Assembly (NCBI RefSeq): GCF_001039355.2
Contig: NW_019774158.1
Location: forward strand, 374,485 to 438,484
Source of the DNA: Lingula anatina
Taxonomy: Eukaryota > Brachiopoda > Lingulata > Lingulida > Lingulidae
Length of the DNA: 64,000 nucleotides
Reading direction: 5' to 3'
In this document: positions 37,502 through 49,800 of the stretch, piece after piece
Layout of the letters: each line of letters starts with the position of its first letter
How positions within the stretch are numbered: position 1 is the stretch's first letter
Translations under genes and position numbers: made by a program
The notes under the pieces: model-generated
Database searches by the model: none
The model's input: the letters and a program-made list of their open reading frames with translations, nothing else
What the model was told of the DNA's origin: nothing

Positions 37502-40500
37502 TTGAAAATGCATTGAAAATGGGTTTACCGACATGTACTTCCAGATTTACTTTCAATTATTCCAGTTTGCTAACTATTTCAGTCTTTCTGTTTCAGCACA
37601 TGTCACAGTTTAGGTCAGCACTGTAAGAAGTTGTCACACCTAGATATTACTTCTTGTGCAAACATTACCAATGCCAGCTTGAAGGCGCTGGGGTAAGTTT
37701 CATGCCAACTCCTTCTCTCCTTCATGTAGCCAAGCCTTACCCACCAGTAATATGAATTTTAAATGAGTACAGTTAAATACTAACTTATTGTACTATTTTG
37801 TGTTACATTAAGTCTGAGTTTAACTTGGGGGAAATTGGTAATTTGTCGACATGTCCCAGTAATTTTCCTTTTATCTTTGTATGATTATGACATTGAATTA
37901 TTATCTTAAAATTATTTATCCTAAGTTCAGAATTTTCATGGAAATATTTACTTAGTGTTTTTGTGAAAAAGTAACAAAAAAAATTGTTTCAAAATCCTAA
38001 CATGCTCCTTAGCCTGCAGTTTAAGATTGAACTGGCATTGAGAAGTAACATATACCAAGATATTGTTTGTAAATTTTGTAACAATGGTAAAGGGAAAGTA
38101 AATAAATCGAGTGAGTCCACTTTTGCAGAGAAGGCTGTAAACATTTGGACCATCTGAATATCTCGTGGTGCGTCCAGATCACAGACGAGGGACTCCAGTG
38201 GCTTTCCAAGGGCTGCACCAAGCTCAGATCTTTTACCTGTAAAGGTTGCCAACAGGTAGGACTCTGTGTGTGTGTGTGTGTGTGTGTGTTTGTGAGAAAG
38301 AGAGAGAGATTTTTTTTTCTTTTTGATGTGTTTGTATAATGGTTGCCAACAGGTAGGACTGTGTGTGTTTGAAGGAGGGAAAAAGAGAGTGAAAGAGAGT
38401 GTGTTTTTTCTTTTTAATGTGTTTTTATAAAGGCTGTATAAAGGACTGTGTTGTATATCATTAGTGATAGCCATTTATGGAGATGTTAAGAATGAGTAAG
38501 GTCCAACAAGTCTCCTAGTGTTGAGTAGTATACAGAATTACTGGTGGTGATAATACCAGTATGATGGGAACCAGAAGGGGCATGTTACTCTCTTAATCTG
38601 ACTGCATTCATTTAGAGTCCCTGTGGAGTTAGGTTGCACTATTTAGGTCAGCATAACTCATTCTGAAAGGCCTCTATACCACCCTTAGTCTTGACTCTTA
38701 TCTCTTCACTTCTTAGTTAAAAGAATCAACTTTTGCATGTGTTATCTTTCAGATAAATGACCAAGGAATCAAATATTTAGCAGAGAATTGTACAGAGCTA
38801 CGGACGTTGAACCTACATTGTTGTTTTGTGAGTCACTCTTCCTTTGTTCATAGTGTAATTGTAGTGTTACTTTGAGAAAGAAAATAAAGATTGATCAATT
38901 AGCCAGATGCAAAGTGCCTTTATTAGAGATCTAAAACATATTATGGATCAAAAGCATGGGCTAATGTATTGATATCTGATTTAATCTTAATGTTCTGTTA
39001 TGTATCATTTGTTTATTTGTATTCCAGTCATTGTAATTATTTTGCTAACATTAAGCCTAATTATGGATATTAGAACCCATTGGTAAATGAACATGGACTG
39101 ACCTACTCTCTCTTCCACTTAATGCTACCATAACATACCACCATTAACACATTCCCAGCTACAATCTTCCTGTGCTAATGTTTAACAGTGAATTGCTGCA
39201 TTATTTCAGAATATTGGCGATGATGGCATCCACCACGTCAGTGATCATTGCCATAACTTGCAATCGCTCTGTTTGTCTGGCTGCTCACATATCACTGATG
39301 CTTCATTAGTAGCACTGGGGCAAGGATGTCACGAGCTAAGGTGAGTTGGTGATAATAATAATAATTTGTTGAGCTCTCTGTGATACATATAAATATATAT
39401 ATTTATAGGCTTCCTTTACTACAGCTACAATATAGGTATTCATTATGATATCTAAAAAGCCTAGAAGTGCATTTAATAGAAAAAAAGGACCTGTAACAAC
39501 AGTGGATAGTGTAGTCCAGGGCTCCGTAACTTGAAAGCATATTGAATTGTGACCGATCGAAGCGTCTCGATTCCATAACTCGTCATTTACTCGCCCCATA
39601 TAGGCCCTAATAGCCTTGAAATGAAAGGTGATTTGCAATGCTTCCGAGTTACTTAGCCCAGCTTTGATGAAACCCCACCCAGATGTTATCCCTACCACTA
39701 AGACCCTGGGGTAACAGTGCCTCGTGTTATGTGTCTTATTTGTGCGTGAACTGTATTCTTTGTTATTCTCTTCAGAACACTAGAGGTATCAGGTTGCTCA
39801 CAGCTCACAGATGGAGGGTTCCAAGCACTTACCAGGGTAAATTTAATTACATTGGTTGGTGTGAGGCAGGCGTTATACATGCCCTGTAGTGATATAAGAA
39901 TCTGACTGTTTTTAGACAAAAATCTCACAGATGCATAAAAGAACATCCAACAATTTGTAATAAAGAACATGATTTGTGCACTTTTGCCCCCAAAATACTT
40001 GCAACTGTAAATGACATTAAAAGACATTCAGTAGAATCAGCGATGTACACTTTTAATATTAGATGAACCTGATGATTGTAAACAGATAAATTTTTCTTCT
40101 CATTTCCTCTCACACTTGAGTTCATCTTTTCATTAATTCCAGAATTGTCACATGCTGGAAAGAATGGACTTGGAGGAGTGTCTCTTGGTAAATTATTAAT
40201 ATATTTGATTATTTATTTAGTGAAGCATTTATTTTGGATGGACACGTGGTATTTGGGAAATGTATAATGTTGTAAGTTGGAGTGGATTGGGGGGGGGGGG
40301 GAGGGTCGAGAATAGAGATTACAAGCTAACTGGAAACAAAAGTTGTCAAATGATGTCAGTGAGCTGTGTTAGTTGGCTGCACTCTCTTGGAATCAGATTT
40401 CTACAGCAAATATAAATGCCAATATATTCAAGATAGTGTACTACTGTGTTCTGCTAGTTTATTTTATGTCTTATTTTATGTCCTTTGATAAGGGTGTATC

Positions 40501-41739
40501 AGTTTGTCTGACTTTTTGATGACTATTTTCAGATAACAGATGCCACTCTCGGGTATCTTGCTATGCATTGCCCATTACTATCAAAACTGGTGAGTAAGAC
40601 CTTAGACATGAACATGTTTACATGAACACACACACACATGTACACACACTATTACTAAGACACTTGTGCCCAAGTGCATGCTAAGAAGTACTTTTAATTT
40701 TTTTCACCAACCAGCTGTTATTGGCTATAAAAATTTTAATCACTCAAAGTGAACTGATACCGATAGTATCTCTGATGTTAACTGAATTGTATTTCACCCG
40801 TTGAAAAAAAAATGACTCACAGTTACCATTACGTCTTCCCTCTTTCAGAGCCTATCACACTGTGAACTTATAACAGACGAAGGCATTCGCCATCTTGGCG
40901 GTGGAGCATGCTCAACAGAACACCTGTCAGTCCTGGAGCTGGACAACTGCCCCCTCATCACAGACGCGTCGCTGGAACACCTGATGGGCTGCCAGGGCAT
41001 GGAGAGGATTGAGTTGTACGACTGCCAGCTCATCACCAGGGCAGGGATCAAGAGATTAAGGGTATGGAGTCCTGTAGTCCTAATGGAGTCCTGTAGTCCT
41101 AATGGAGTCCTGTAGTCATAATGGAGTCCTTTAGTCATAATGGAGTCCTGTAGTCATACAGACACTTTACAGTGCATGCATTCGTTTATGCGCACACACT
41201 GGCAAACATTCATAAACACCCTTGCACAAACACACACACACATTTTAAAAGGCAAACATTTACGCATAAAGTACATTCAATCATTCACACACACATTTGT
41301 GCGATGCACAGACACACAGATGATTCGACCATCTGGCTAACCTATCTAGAGCTCTATGTTCATACCTGCCTACTGTCAGCTGAAATGTTAAAACGTTGCC
41401 ATAAATAATATGTCATAATGTTGTTAAAAATTCTATCCAGACCTCTCAGGGGGTTGAAATGTTTCACTTCAGACCAAGGATTTAGTTAAAGGAAAGGCCC
41501 TACGCAACAATTGTGTGCACTTGATGTGTGTTTGAATGCTGTCTCCCCTATGCAAAACCTGAGATTTAATTGAAGTCAATTCTGAGTGTATAGTCATTGA
41601 ATAATTAGGATGTGTCCTGTTTTCCTTGCAGAATCACCTCCCAGACATCAAAGTTCACGCCTACTTTGCCCCAGTGACTCCACCGCCCTCTGTTGGAGGA
41701 AGTAGACAACGCTACTGCAGATGTTGTACAATATTATGA
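29980..41739 (+). CDS. FBXL20: F-box/LRR protein of the FBXL2/FBXL20 group, 15 exons
   Basis: Exons: 29980-30048, 33782-33849, 36073-36127, 36377-36451, 36965-37059, 37350-37418, 37597-37692, 38129-38255, 38753-38827, 39210-39340, 39776-39836, 40143-40187, 40533-40589, 40849-41061, 41632-41739. They join to 447 residues with no frame break; human FBXL20 has 436. The N-terminus is His/Asn-rich and specific to this gene. The F-box covers about residues 37-83 (LPKELLLRIFSYLDVVTLCR, then LALDGSNWQRVDLFDF). About eleven cysteine-containing leucine-rich repeats follow, such as LSHLDITSCANITNASLKAL and LSLSHCELITDEGIRHLG. The end, RYCRCCTIL, is a CaaX box with terminal Leu, which predicts geranylgeranylation and membrane attachment as in FBXL2. 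It should be the substrate-recognition part of an SCF (SKP1-CUL1) ubiquitin ligase. FBXL2 and FBXL20 are vertebrate paralogues, so the symbol marks the group. Confidence 0.96.
32275..32610. repeat. Degenerate minisatellite in FBXL intron 1 (second copy)
   Basis: Units like CCTTGACATCCCCTGGGGTC repeated with variation; expanded relative to 24056-24370. Confidence 0.7.
35840..35885. repeat. Poly(C) and (CA)n tract in FBXL intron 2
   Basis: C-run with a few T, then CA repeats. The other haplotype has a much shorter C-run (27768-27776). Confidence 0.9.
36852..36943. repeat. 22-bp tandem repeat before FBXL exon 5
   Basis: About four units of TCAAGTCATGTGATATACAT plus two bases, ending 21 bp before the exon 5 start at 36965. 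Confidence 0.85.
37424..37500. repeat. (CT)n-(CA)n microsatellite directly after FBXL exon 6
   Basis: Begins six bases past the exon 6 donor GTGAGT, with roughly 28 CT units followed by CA units. This is a polypyrimidine tract unusually close to a 5' splice site. Confidence 0.95.
38244..38352 (+). repeat. Duplicated exon-8 end with second donor
   Basis: GGTTGCCAACAGGTAGGACT, which spans the last 12 bases of FBXL exon 8 and the donor, occurs at 38244 and again 97 bp downstream at 38341. The stretch between is GT- and T-rich. Using the second donor would add 97 nt and shift the frame. Confidence 0.8.
39528..39654. mobile_element. Possible small inverted-repeat element in FBXL intron 10
   Basis: GTAACTTGAAAGCATATTG at the left is an imperfect inverted copy of CAATGCTTCCGAGTTAC at the right. 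The span is about 127 bp, with no coding content. Target duplications were not clear. Confidence 0.4.
41063..41158. repeat. 19-bp tandem repeat after FBXL exon 14
   Basis: Five units of the type TGGAGTCCTGTAGTCCTAA begin within a few bases of the exon 14 donor. The first unit overlaps the donor GTATGGAGTCC. Confidence 0.9.
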
Positions 41740-43395
41740 CGCAGCAGGTCATGTGACACTTTTAGGGACAATTGCAATGACAATTTATAGGACGGCATTA
41801 GCATCCGCCATGAAGTTTTTTTTTAAATGTTACCACAAAGGTGACATGTTACCACACCTGCATGTATTATAGCATAAAGGTTAATATGTGTTACCATGTG
41901 GCTGTATTGCTGCAGAGATCCACATGCTACTGTACATGGATATATTACCATACATGGACATGTTACCATATATGGACATGTTCCCACATATGGATATGTT
42001 ACCATATATGAATATGCTACCCTATGTGACATGTTACCCTTACCTATGAAATGACAGAGATGTGGTCTGTAAACATATCATCGATAATCTTTGACACATG
42101 ACACTTGCCTTGGGGTCGTATTGATGATTGCCAGGAATGCTTAGTGGTTGCTGTTAAGTAAAGGAGTCAGCAGCACTGAGCGGGCAGTACAAGGATGTAT
42201 TAGGAAGAAGTATTACAATACAGGATATTATGGAATAGATGCTGGTCAAATCACCACTTGGTTGATGTGCTTGAGCCCTAGCTGAACTACCACACAGGTG
42301 ATGAGGAATGGATGTTACCATGGGTTTGGTCGGACACTTGGAAATGTGTTACCACGTAGGTGTTGCACTGGAGTCACGAGTTACCATACATGTTACCGTG
42401 GGTTGAGACTCTATTGATAAAGTGTGCCACCACCTCACACAAGATCATCTGGTAATTCTTGTGAAAACGGGTTGATGGATTTCTGTGGATTCACCATTAA
42501 AGTGCTGATGATGTGTGTAACCTGGTAAATAATGAAGGAAGATGATCCATTTTGCCACACAGATGTGCCATGCTGCCAGAGATTTGTTACCAGATTTATC
42601 ACAGGTTTTACCACAATTTTGTATGTTTTGATCAGAAAGTGAAGATGCTTGTTATTCTTCAGGATTGATTCAGGTGACAGCAGTTATAACCATGTGTTTG
42701 GATGTAGAAGACATTCTTATGTGTCGTTCACTGTGTGATCATCACAAAAATGAACAGTGGTGACCCCTATTGCAAGAGTGCAGTACTTGGTCATAAGTCT
42801 TGTCTGAAGATTTTCCAGTCACTTTCTTTTAAGAGCAAGGTTATTTGAATTGGGAGAAAAATGCCATTTGGAATGGTGTGTAATGTATAGAAAGCAAAAT
42901 TTCCTTTAGAAGAACGATGTCACATTGAAGGCTTTGTTTTGTGGATTGTGTGCAAGGGGTTATTGTAGTTGCATTTCATCAGCAGCAATTGGTCCTTTCC
43001 CATGGGAAGGTTTTTTACGCTATTGTCATAAGTTTCATGTTGTGAGTAAACTTTGATGATTGCACATGGAAAAAGTGAAGGGGCAATGAACTTGGTACTC
43101 TTTTCCTATTCCTCTTTCACCTATGAAATCATAGATAAGCTACTGCACAGCCAGCTCAGTTGTCATGGTATTATTAGCTAACAGGGCACTGTCTCTTTAT
43201 CGTGTGTGCAGAAGGCTCACCTTCTAAGAATCGCGTACGATTTTAAAAACAGTCTTGGCAACAAGTTGTTTTTTAAACAGTTATTTATTGGGACATATGG
43301 TTAATGTGGCATTTTGTTTTTTTAAGCCAGTCATTTTATTCATTAAGCTGTTTTACTGTATATGTCAATAAAACACAAAATATCACTGGATAAGA
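41740..43395 (+). other. FBXL 3' UTR with degenerate ACATGTTACCATA repeats
   Basis: Follows the FBXL stop codon. A canonical AATAAA lies near 43368 (GTCAATAAAACACAAAAT), about 1.63 kb downstream, the likely polyadenylation signal. Between about 41826 and 42050 there are some ten loose copies of a unit like ACATGTTACCATATATGG. End points are inferred. Confidence 0.6.
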
Positions 43396-43439
43396 CTGCA
43401 TTTATTTATTTTTTTATTATTTGAATTTTTTACATTGTT

Positions 43440-43871
43440 TTAAAATAACTTTTTGGTTAACAGAACTTGTAAATGGTTAAAACTCAGGTCACTGAAAAAA
43501 ATACAGTTGGATCCAGAAATGTTACTGACTGTTAATTGATTTCTTAGACAAGGGTTAAAAGAGAACCTTTCATGTGGTGAACTAAGTTCGTATGAAAAAC
43601 ATGAAACACTGTCATCAGTGGGCATTGCTTGGTCAGCAAGAAAAAAAATCATTTCACTGTTTCTTATGGATATGACCATTTTGAAATGAAAAACTGCATT
43701 ATCGTCATCCTGAAAGTCCCAGCAAAGAGAACGTGTTTTCTCTGACTTTAAATGGTAATATTTGCCAATGTCAAGGCCATCAGTATTGTTAGTGAAAATT
43801 AGGTCAGGGTCGCTGTGAAGATGAAAAACAGTCATATTTGATTTTCGCATAGGATATACATGTACACCCAC
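43440..43871 (-). CDS. Unrecognised 143-codon ORF, doubtful
   Basis: Open frame on the minus strand just beyond the FBXL polyadenylation signal. The product has 143 residues, with two possible N-glycosylation sites and no recognisable domain, signal peptide or membrane span. A CTAAG acceptor-like site lies just upstream of the Met, so it could be a terminal exon. It could also be a chance frame, being AT-rich, with no homologue I recognise and no neighbour exon. Confidence 0.2.
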   Translation of the reverse strand: MGVHVYPMRKSNMTVFHLHSDPDLIFTNNTDGLDIGKYYHLKSEKTRSLCWDFQDDDNAVFHFKMVISIRNSEMIFFLADQAMPTDDSVSCFSYELSSPHERFSFNPCLRNQLTVSNISGSNCIFFSDLSFNHLQVLLTKKLF

Positions 43872-46800
43872 ATCCCTTAGGTGTAACCATTTATTTATTA
43901 TTTTAATGAATAATTGGATTTCATGAAATTCTTTCAGTTAAATACGTTAAAGAAAATATATTTGCATTAAGCTTGAGGGGGCAAATTGTTCCCTTGCATT
44001 TCTTGGTATCGTGTCACATTCTTTGAGAAACCCAAGGGGCTCTTCAGGTTTTTTTTTTTTTTTTTTTTTGATATAATGATTGTGTATGTTTTTTGGATAT
44101 ATGTACACCTAGAAACCTATGGTCTGTGTAGAAATACCCTTTTAACTTATAAAGAGCTGCACAGTTATCACGTTTTTTATCATTCTGTAAACTAATGTCG
44201 TAAATTGAGCTTAATTTATTTTGTCTATTTGCTCCAGTTTCCATGCTTGAGCTGGCAGCTTCTTACTTGTGGCAATATTCAGGATTTCCAGCTAGACTGT
44301 TACCAATCTACTTGAATAGTAAAGGCAAATATTAGCATATAAAGGCCAAATTCATGTGCTTTGTAGGGTAAAAGTATGAAACCAAACTTTGACTGATATT
44401 ATTGCATTGATTTCATAATTGTCTTGAATACAACTGCTGCAAAGTGGTGCTGCATTTCTTAAATGTCTAAGTAGGTGTTATCTAACACTCTTCTCTCTCT
44501 CTCTCTCTGCTCTTAGTCTGATGATAAGCAACAGTCTTTACATTGAAAAACCTTAGAGGTCATTGCCACACCCAAGAATGTGCAAGTTCACCTGGAGTAT
44601 CAGAGTAGTGTTCAACAAAGGAATCTAGGAGATGTTGATAGATAAAGAGGAGCTTCTGAAAGACCTTGATGTTGGTGGGAGGGGGGGGGGTGCTACATTG
44701 TAACCATCTAAAGTGTTATGGGGCGGGGGTAGTCGAGCAGACTGTCAAATGCAAGGTAAAAAATGAGAGACGATATTTGAAGTTTTTCATCAGAGGGGAG
44801 TTAAAAGCCAAGGCCAATGAAAAATTTTGTATATCATGGACAGTGTTTCATGGAAACTTATTTTATTTCATTTTATTAATTTTTTTTCACCAATTCTGTT
44901 GGGTTGTTATTTATTCAATTAAAGAAATAGTCAGCCTCCACAAGACTACAAAGTACTTGCATATAAAGCAGGTTAAATGATAAATTTAAGTATGCTTTTT
45001 ACGGTTACATACTTTATGTATAAGACCTTTAGAAAGCTTGCACTGTATTGGTATCATATCTGCATAGCAGCGATGTTTTGAAAAGAAATGCCTGTTGCTC
45101 TGCTATGTGTGCCAGTTTTTAAAGTTAAAGGTTCAGTTTACAGCTACGGAAATTACTGAAAAATATCTGTGAGGTTAAAATATTATTTACATATTATCAT
45201 TAAGCTGGTAACATATTACAGGCATTATTATAAAATTATTATTATTTGACATGCAGTGACGTGAATTCAAGTAATTGCTTGTCTTTAAATAAAGACAACA
45301 AACTGTCTAAAAAATGTGAAATGGTGGGGAAACCCCAAATGTAAAACAGTTCTTTTATACTTATATGTGCACTTGTAGGGTTTCTTTTGACTATGAATTC
45401 TTATTTACTCATTTAATTTATGGAAAACAAAATGAGAATAAAAACTTAATAAAATATATGTCAAAAACTACACTGTTTTTTTCTCATTAGCACTGAACTT
45501 CCTATAGATTTCATCTTTAGTTATTAATAAAGAAAGTTGCACACACAAGCAAATTTGAAAAATTTATTTCCTGGTTTATAACTCCAATGAAAGTGCTGAA
45601 AATAAAAAATATAATTCTATTTTTATATTCTGTAAAGAAAATCATCATCGCTGCCTGATAAATCATTAGGACCAACTTTTCTAAATCTGAACAGAACATT
45701 TTTAAAGCTTGGTATTGTATCAGTGTGACTAGTAAAACAAAATCTTTGTGACTGAGAATAATTCAGCAAAAAGCACCTTTCTGTTCATGAAATAATACAG
45801 AACTGGCAGGAAATGAAGACTGACATTTCAAAAGCGCCAAGATCCATACATCTGTGGCAATTCAAAATCTGCAGAAACGGGATTTGTTGAGATAGCCCAA
45901 AGTCAAACGACTTCGTATAAAATCAAGGGATTGTGTGATTTGGCGGAGATGTCAGACTATGCACTGTGGTTACAAGTAAAATTGGACAAAATTGAACCAT
46001 GGATAATTTCCTGGTTGGTTTCTCTTCATTTGACAATGTGTGATTTGACAACAAATTGGTATGACACAATTTATGGACAGAATACATAATATTTTTGCTT
46101 AAATTATCAGTTCTCTATCTGCATGACACAAAATATTCTGTGTAAACTTGTCATGAAAATCACATGTATTATAGAAAATTTTAAATACATTTTGTGAAAT
46201 TAGCATGAAATAAAGTAACCTTTCTCATATTCTCACGTAAACTCCAAATAAGAAAGATATATCTAGTAAAGGTGTCATATTTGAACCCAGTTTTCCTGAC
46301 AAAAATTTGTTCAGCCCATCACTGTATGTAAATCTAATCTTGTATATCCCGTTGCTAATTAAATATCACTAATTAAATAAAACACTGGCACCTGCAATAT
46401 CCCATTAAATGGCACATTATACAATGTTAAATTATACCAACTCACTCTTACCACCCTAAGAATTATTTAAATACTATATATAACTTCTTCATTGATATAA
46501 TATAATAGACCTATATTTTGAAAAACAAGCCAACATTAACTTACAATAAGCACCATATGCATCGCCAGTGTAAGCTGAGACTAAAGATAAATTTTAACTG
46601 AAAAGACCAGCAACAAACCACAGATCTAGAGTAAGTTAGGATCAGAAACAGCTTTATGAAAATTAAATATGAACTCACAATGGCTTTGTCTATGTAACCT
46701 TGTTTTCTGGACATGTCACATTCTAGTAGCTATAGAAAACTTCTGGACATTCTCATTTTGTCTGCTTGTAGGCTTAATCAGTGTTCTCTATTTGAGGTAT

Positions 46801-46883
46801 TTGGTCTAATTTAGTCGACTCAGGATCACAACCTATGCTTTCTGTCCGACTATACTTCCAGTCTAAGCATTCCTATCATCCCC
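43872..46883. other. Intergenic or TPK1 3' UTR, nothing recognised
   Basis: AT-rich sequence between the FBXL tail and the TPK1 stop codon. It holds a poly(T) run (44049-44069), a short CT run (near 44493) and a G-run (near 44680). The part next to 46884 should include the TPK1 3' UTR. Confidence 0.5.
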
Positions 46884-49800
46884 TCAGTGTAACTTGAACC
46901 CCATAGTCCAAACCAAGGGTTTATCAGTCTCTACCGTGACCACTTGGTCCACAAATTCATTGGACGTACTGACCAGGGTGCCAAATTCTAATGTGTCGTG
47001 ATCTAAAATATGCATTAGAAATATTACCAGTGATGTTCAGTGTGAAAGAAGTTGACATGCAATATAATAATGGTGTCTTTAAAGTTGTAATAAGTATTAC
47101 TATCATGGATAGGGTATCATATGACATTACAAGTTCTAGTATTGCTTACAAAAATAACTTAAATCAATGGCAAAAATATATAGTCATATATATGTAATAA
47201 TGATAATAATTAAACAATATTTCTAGTTTGATATCAAATTATTTGGTGTTCTTTAACAAAAATTTCCCATGATGAACAAAATTTTATGCAAGCGAAATAT
47301 GACTAGTTTTAATATTGATATGTAAAAAAAAAAAAGTATTCCTACTTACTAAGATCCCACTTAAGCCCTGTAGTAGTGACATCTTTACAAGGGTGACCTA
47401 TGGGTAATAAACCACACCATTTTCCTTCTATACCTGTAGATACACGTATGGTGTGTTGACCCTGGAATGTTGGATGAGATTGTGTTAGGTGTGACAGTAA
47501 TTAAACCACCAGTGTGCTGGCAGTGACAGTGTGTTGTGATTGTGTTAGGTGTGACAGTAATTAAACCACCAGTGTGCTGGCAGTGACAGTGTGTTGTGAT
47601 TGTGTTAGGTGTGACAGTAATTAAACCACCAGTGTGCTGGCAGTGACAGTGTGTTGTGATTGTGTTAGATGTGACAGCCTGAGGGACAAGACTGTCAGAC
47701 ATGAATTTGTGTCAAGATTGAGCTAGATGTGACATTGTGAGGGACATAATTGTAAGTTGTGGTACTTTGACCATATTAAATAATGTATTACATTGAACAA
47801 GAAAGTAAGATGTTATACCATGTGGGGCAGAAATTTGTTAAATGTGTCTCATTCTGGACTAAATGGAAATACTAGGGCTATCTTAAATGAAAGGATGTCA
47901 GATGTGACAATATGTTCTTAGTGAAGTATTTAAAATTTTGAAATTTCCAGGAACTTACTTACCGGTGAAAGCAGATACACCATGGACATGCCAGCAATCA
48001 GAAAGACAGGTTTGTCTGTCAAGTCTTTTGCTTGATATAGAGTGTCTACATTGGCTAAAATATGGTCAAATCTGGACATAGAATTGGCTCCAACAACAAC
48101 TATGCTGTCAACCTAGAAGATCAAAAGAAATATAGCACGTTAATCAGTATTTTTATAGTCCCTGAGGTATACAAGGAATACTATGGGCATTGGGGTACAG
48201 AGAGGATACACAAGGAAATATTGTTATCCTAAAGATAAGACTTACATTTATTTATATATGCTCTTGTTTGATCTAGCCTGAATGCTGATAATCCAGTTTT
48301 CTCACCAGAAAACTCTCTCTGATAACTTCACACTATCTCACCTGAAGATGATGAGAAGTGATTCTTTCCAAAACCAACTGCAAACATTTGGTAAAATCTG
48401 TAGCATCCTGGTCTGGTGTCTTGTGTATCTCAGCTCCCTGTTGAAAAATACAACATCACAAATAAATTGTTTAACCTTAACAGTTAACAGTACTGAACAA
48501 TCAATCTACAACAGTTTTTTTTAACTTTTTAACTATTAATTCCAACTNGATTTTGTTAGATGTGACAGCCTGAGGGACAAGACTGTCAGACATGAATTTG
48601 TGTCAAGATTGAGCTAGATGTGACATTGTGAGGGACATAATTGTAAGTTGTTGTACTTTGACCATATAAATAATGTATTACGTTGGACAAGAAAGTAAGA
48701 TGTTATACAATTTGGGACAGACATTTGTTAAATGTGCCTCACTCTGGACTAAATGGAAATACTAGGGCTATCTTAAATGAAAGGACGTCAGATGTGACAA
48801 TATGTTCTTAGTTCAGTCTTTAAAATTTTGAAATTTCCAGGAACTTACTTACCGGTGAAAGCAGATACACCATGGACATGCCAGCAATCAGAAAGACAGG
48901 TTTGTCTGTCAAGTCTTTTGCTTGATATAGAGTGTCTACATTGGCTAAAATATGGTCAAATCTGGACATAGAATTGGCTCCAACAACAACTATGCTGTCA
49001 ACCTAGAAGATCAAAAGAATTGTAGTGTGTTAATCAGCATTTTATAGTCCCTGAGGTATACAAGGAATACTATGATCAGTGGAGTATGGAGGGGATGCAC
49101 AAGGAGATACTGTTAACCTGAAGATGAGACTTACATTAGATATGCTTCGATGTGACCTGAATGTTGGTAATCCACATCTCTCACTAGAAAAACTCTCTCT
49201 GATTACTTCACACTATCTCACCTGAAGATGATGAGAAGTGATTCTTTCCAAAACCAACTGCAAACATTTGGTAAAATCTGTAGCATCCTGGTCTGGTGTC
49301 TTGTGTATCTCAGCTCCCTGTTGAAAAATACAACATCACAAATAAATTGTTTCACCTTAACAGTTAACAGTACTGAACAATCAACCTGCAAGTTTTTTTT
49401 TTAACTTTTTAACTATTAATTCCAACTCTATTTTAAAAAAACCAACATACAAACTCAAAAATTGATTTTTTTTTGTTTTGACTCCACTTTGCGAAATGAG
49501 AAATTCAGTGGACTTAGCTTTTTATTCTAATGAAAAAATTAATTCTTTTTTCCCATATAAAATTTTCAATAATTATTACAAATATTTTTTTTCTCATTAA
49601 TCTTTATAAGCTTTTATTTAACTCAGACAAACACTAAATTGCACTTGTTGAGCACAAAAGAAAAAAGAAAACTAGAAAAGCACCTTGGCGCACTTCTGGC
49701 AGTTCCTGAAAATTTCATCAAAATCAGTCCACAACTTTTTGAGTTGTGTTGATGACAGACAAACAAACAGACAAACGGGGGTGAAAACATAACCTCCTTG

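Noticed and set aside
44666-44980. 104-codon plus-strand frame
   Set aside because: Begins in a G-run, AT-driven composition, no domain and no splice context.
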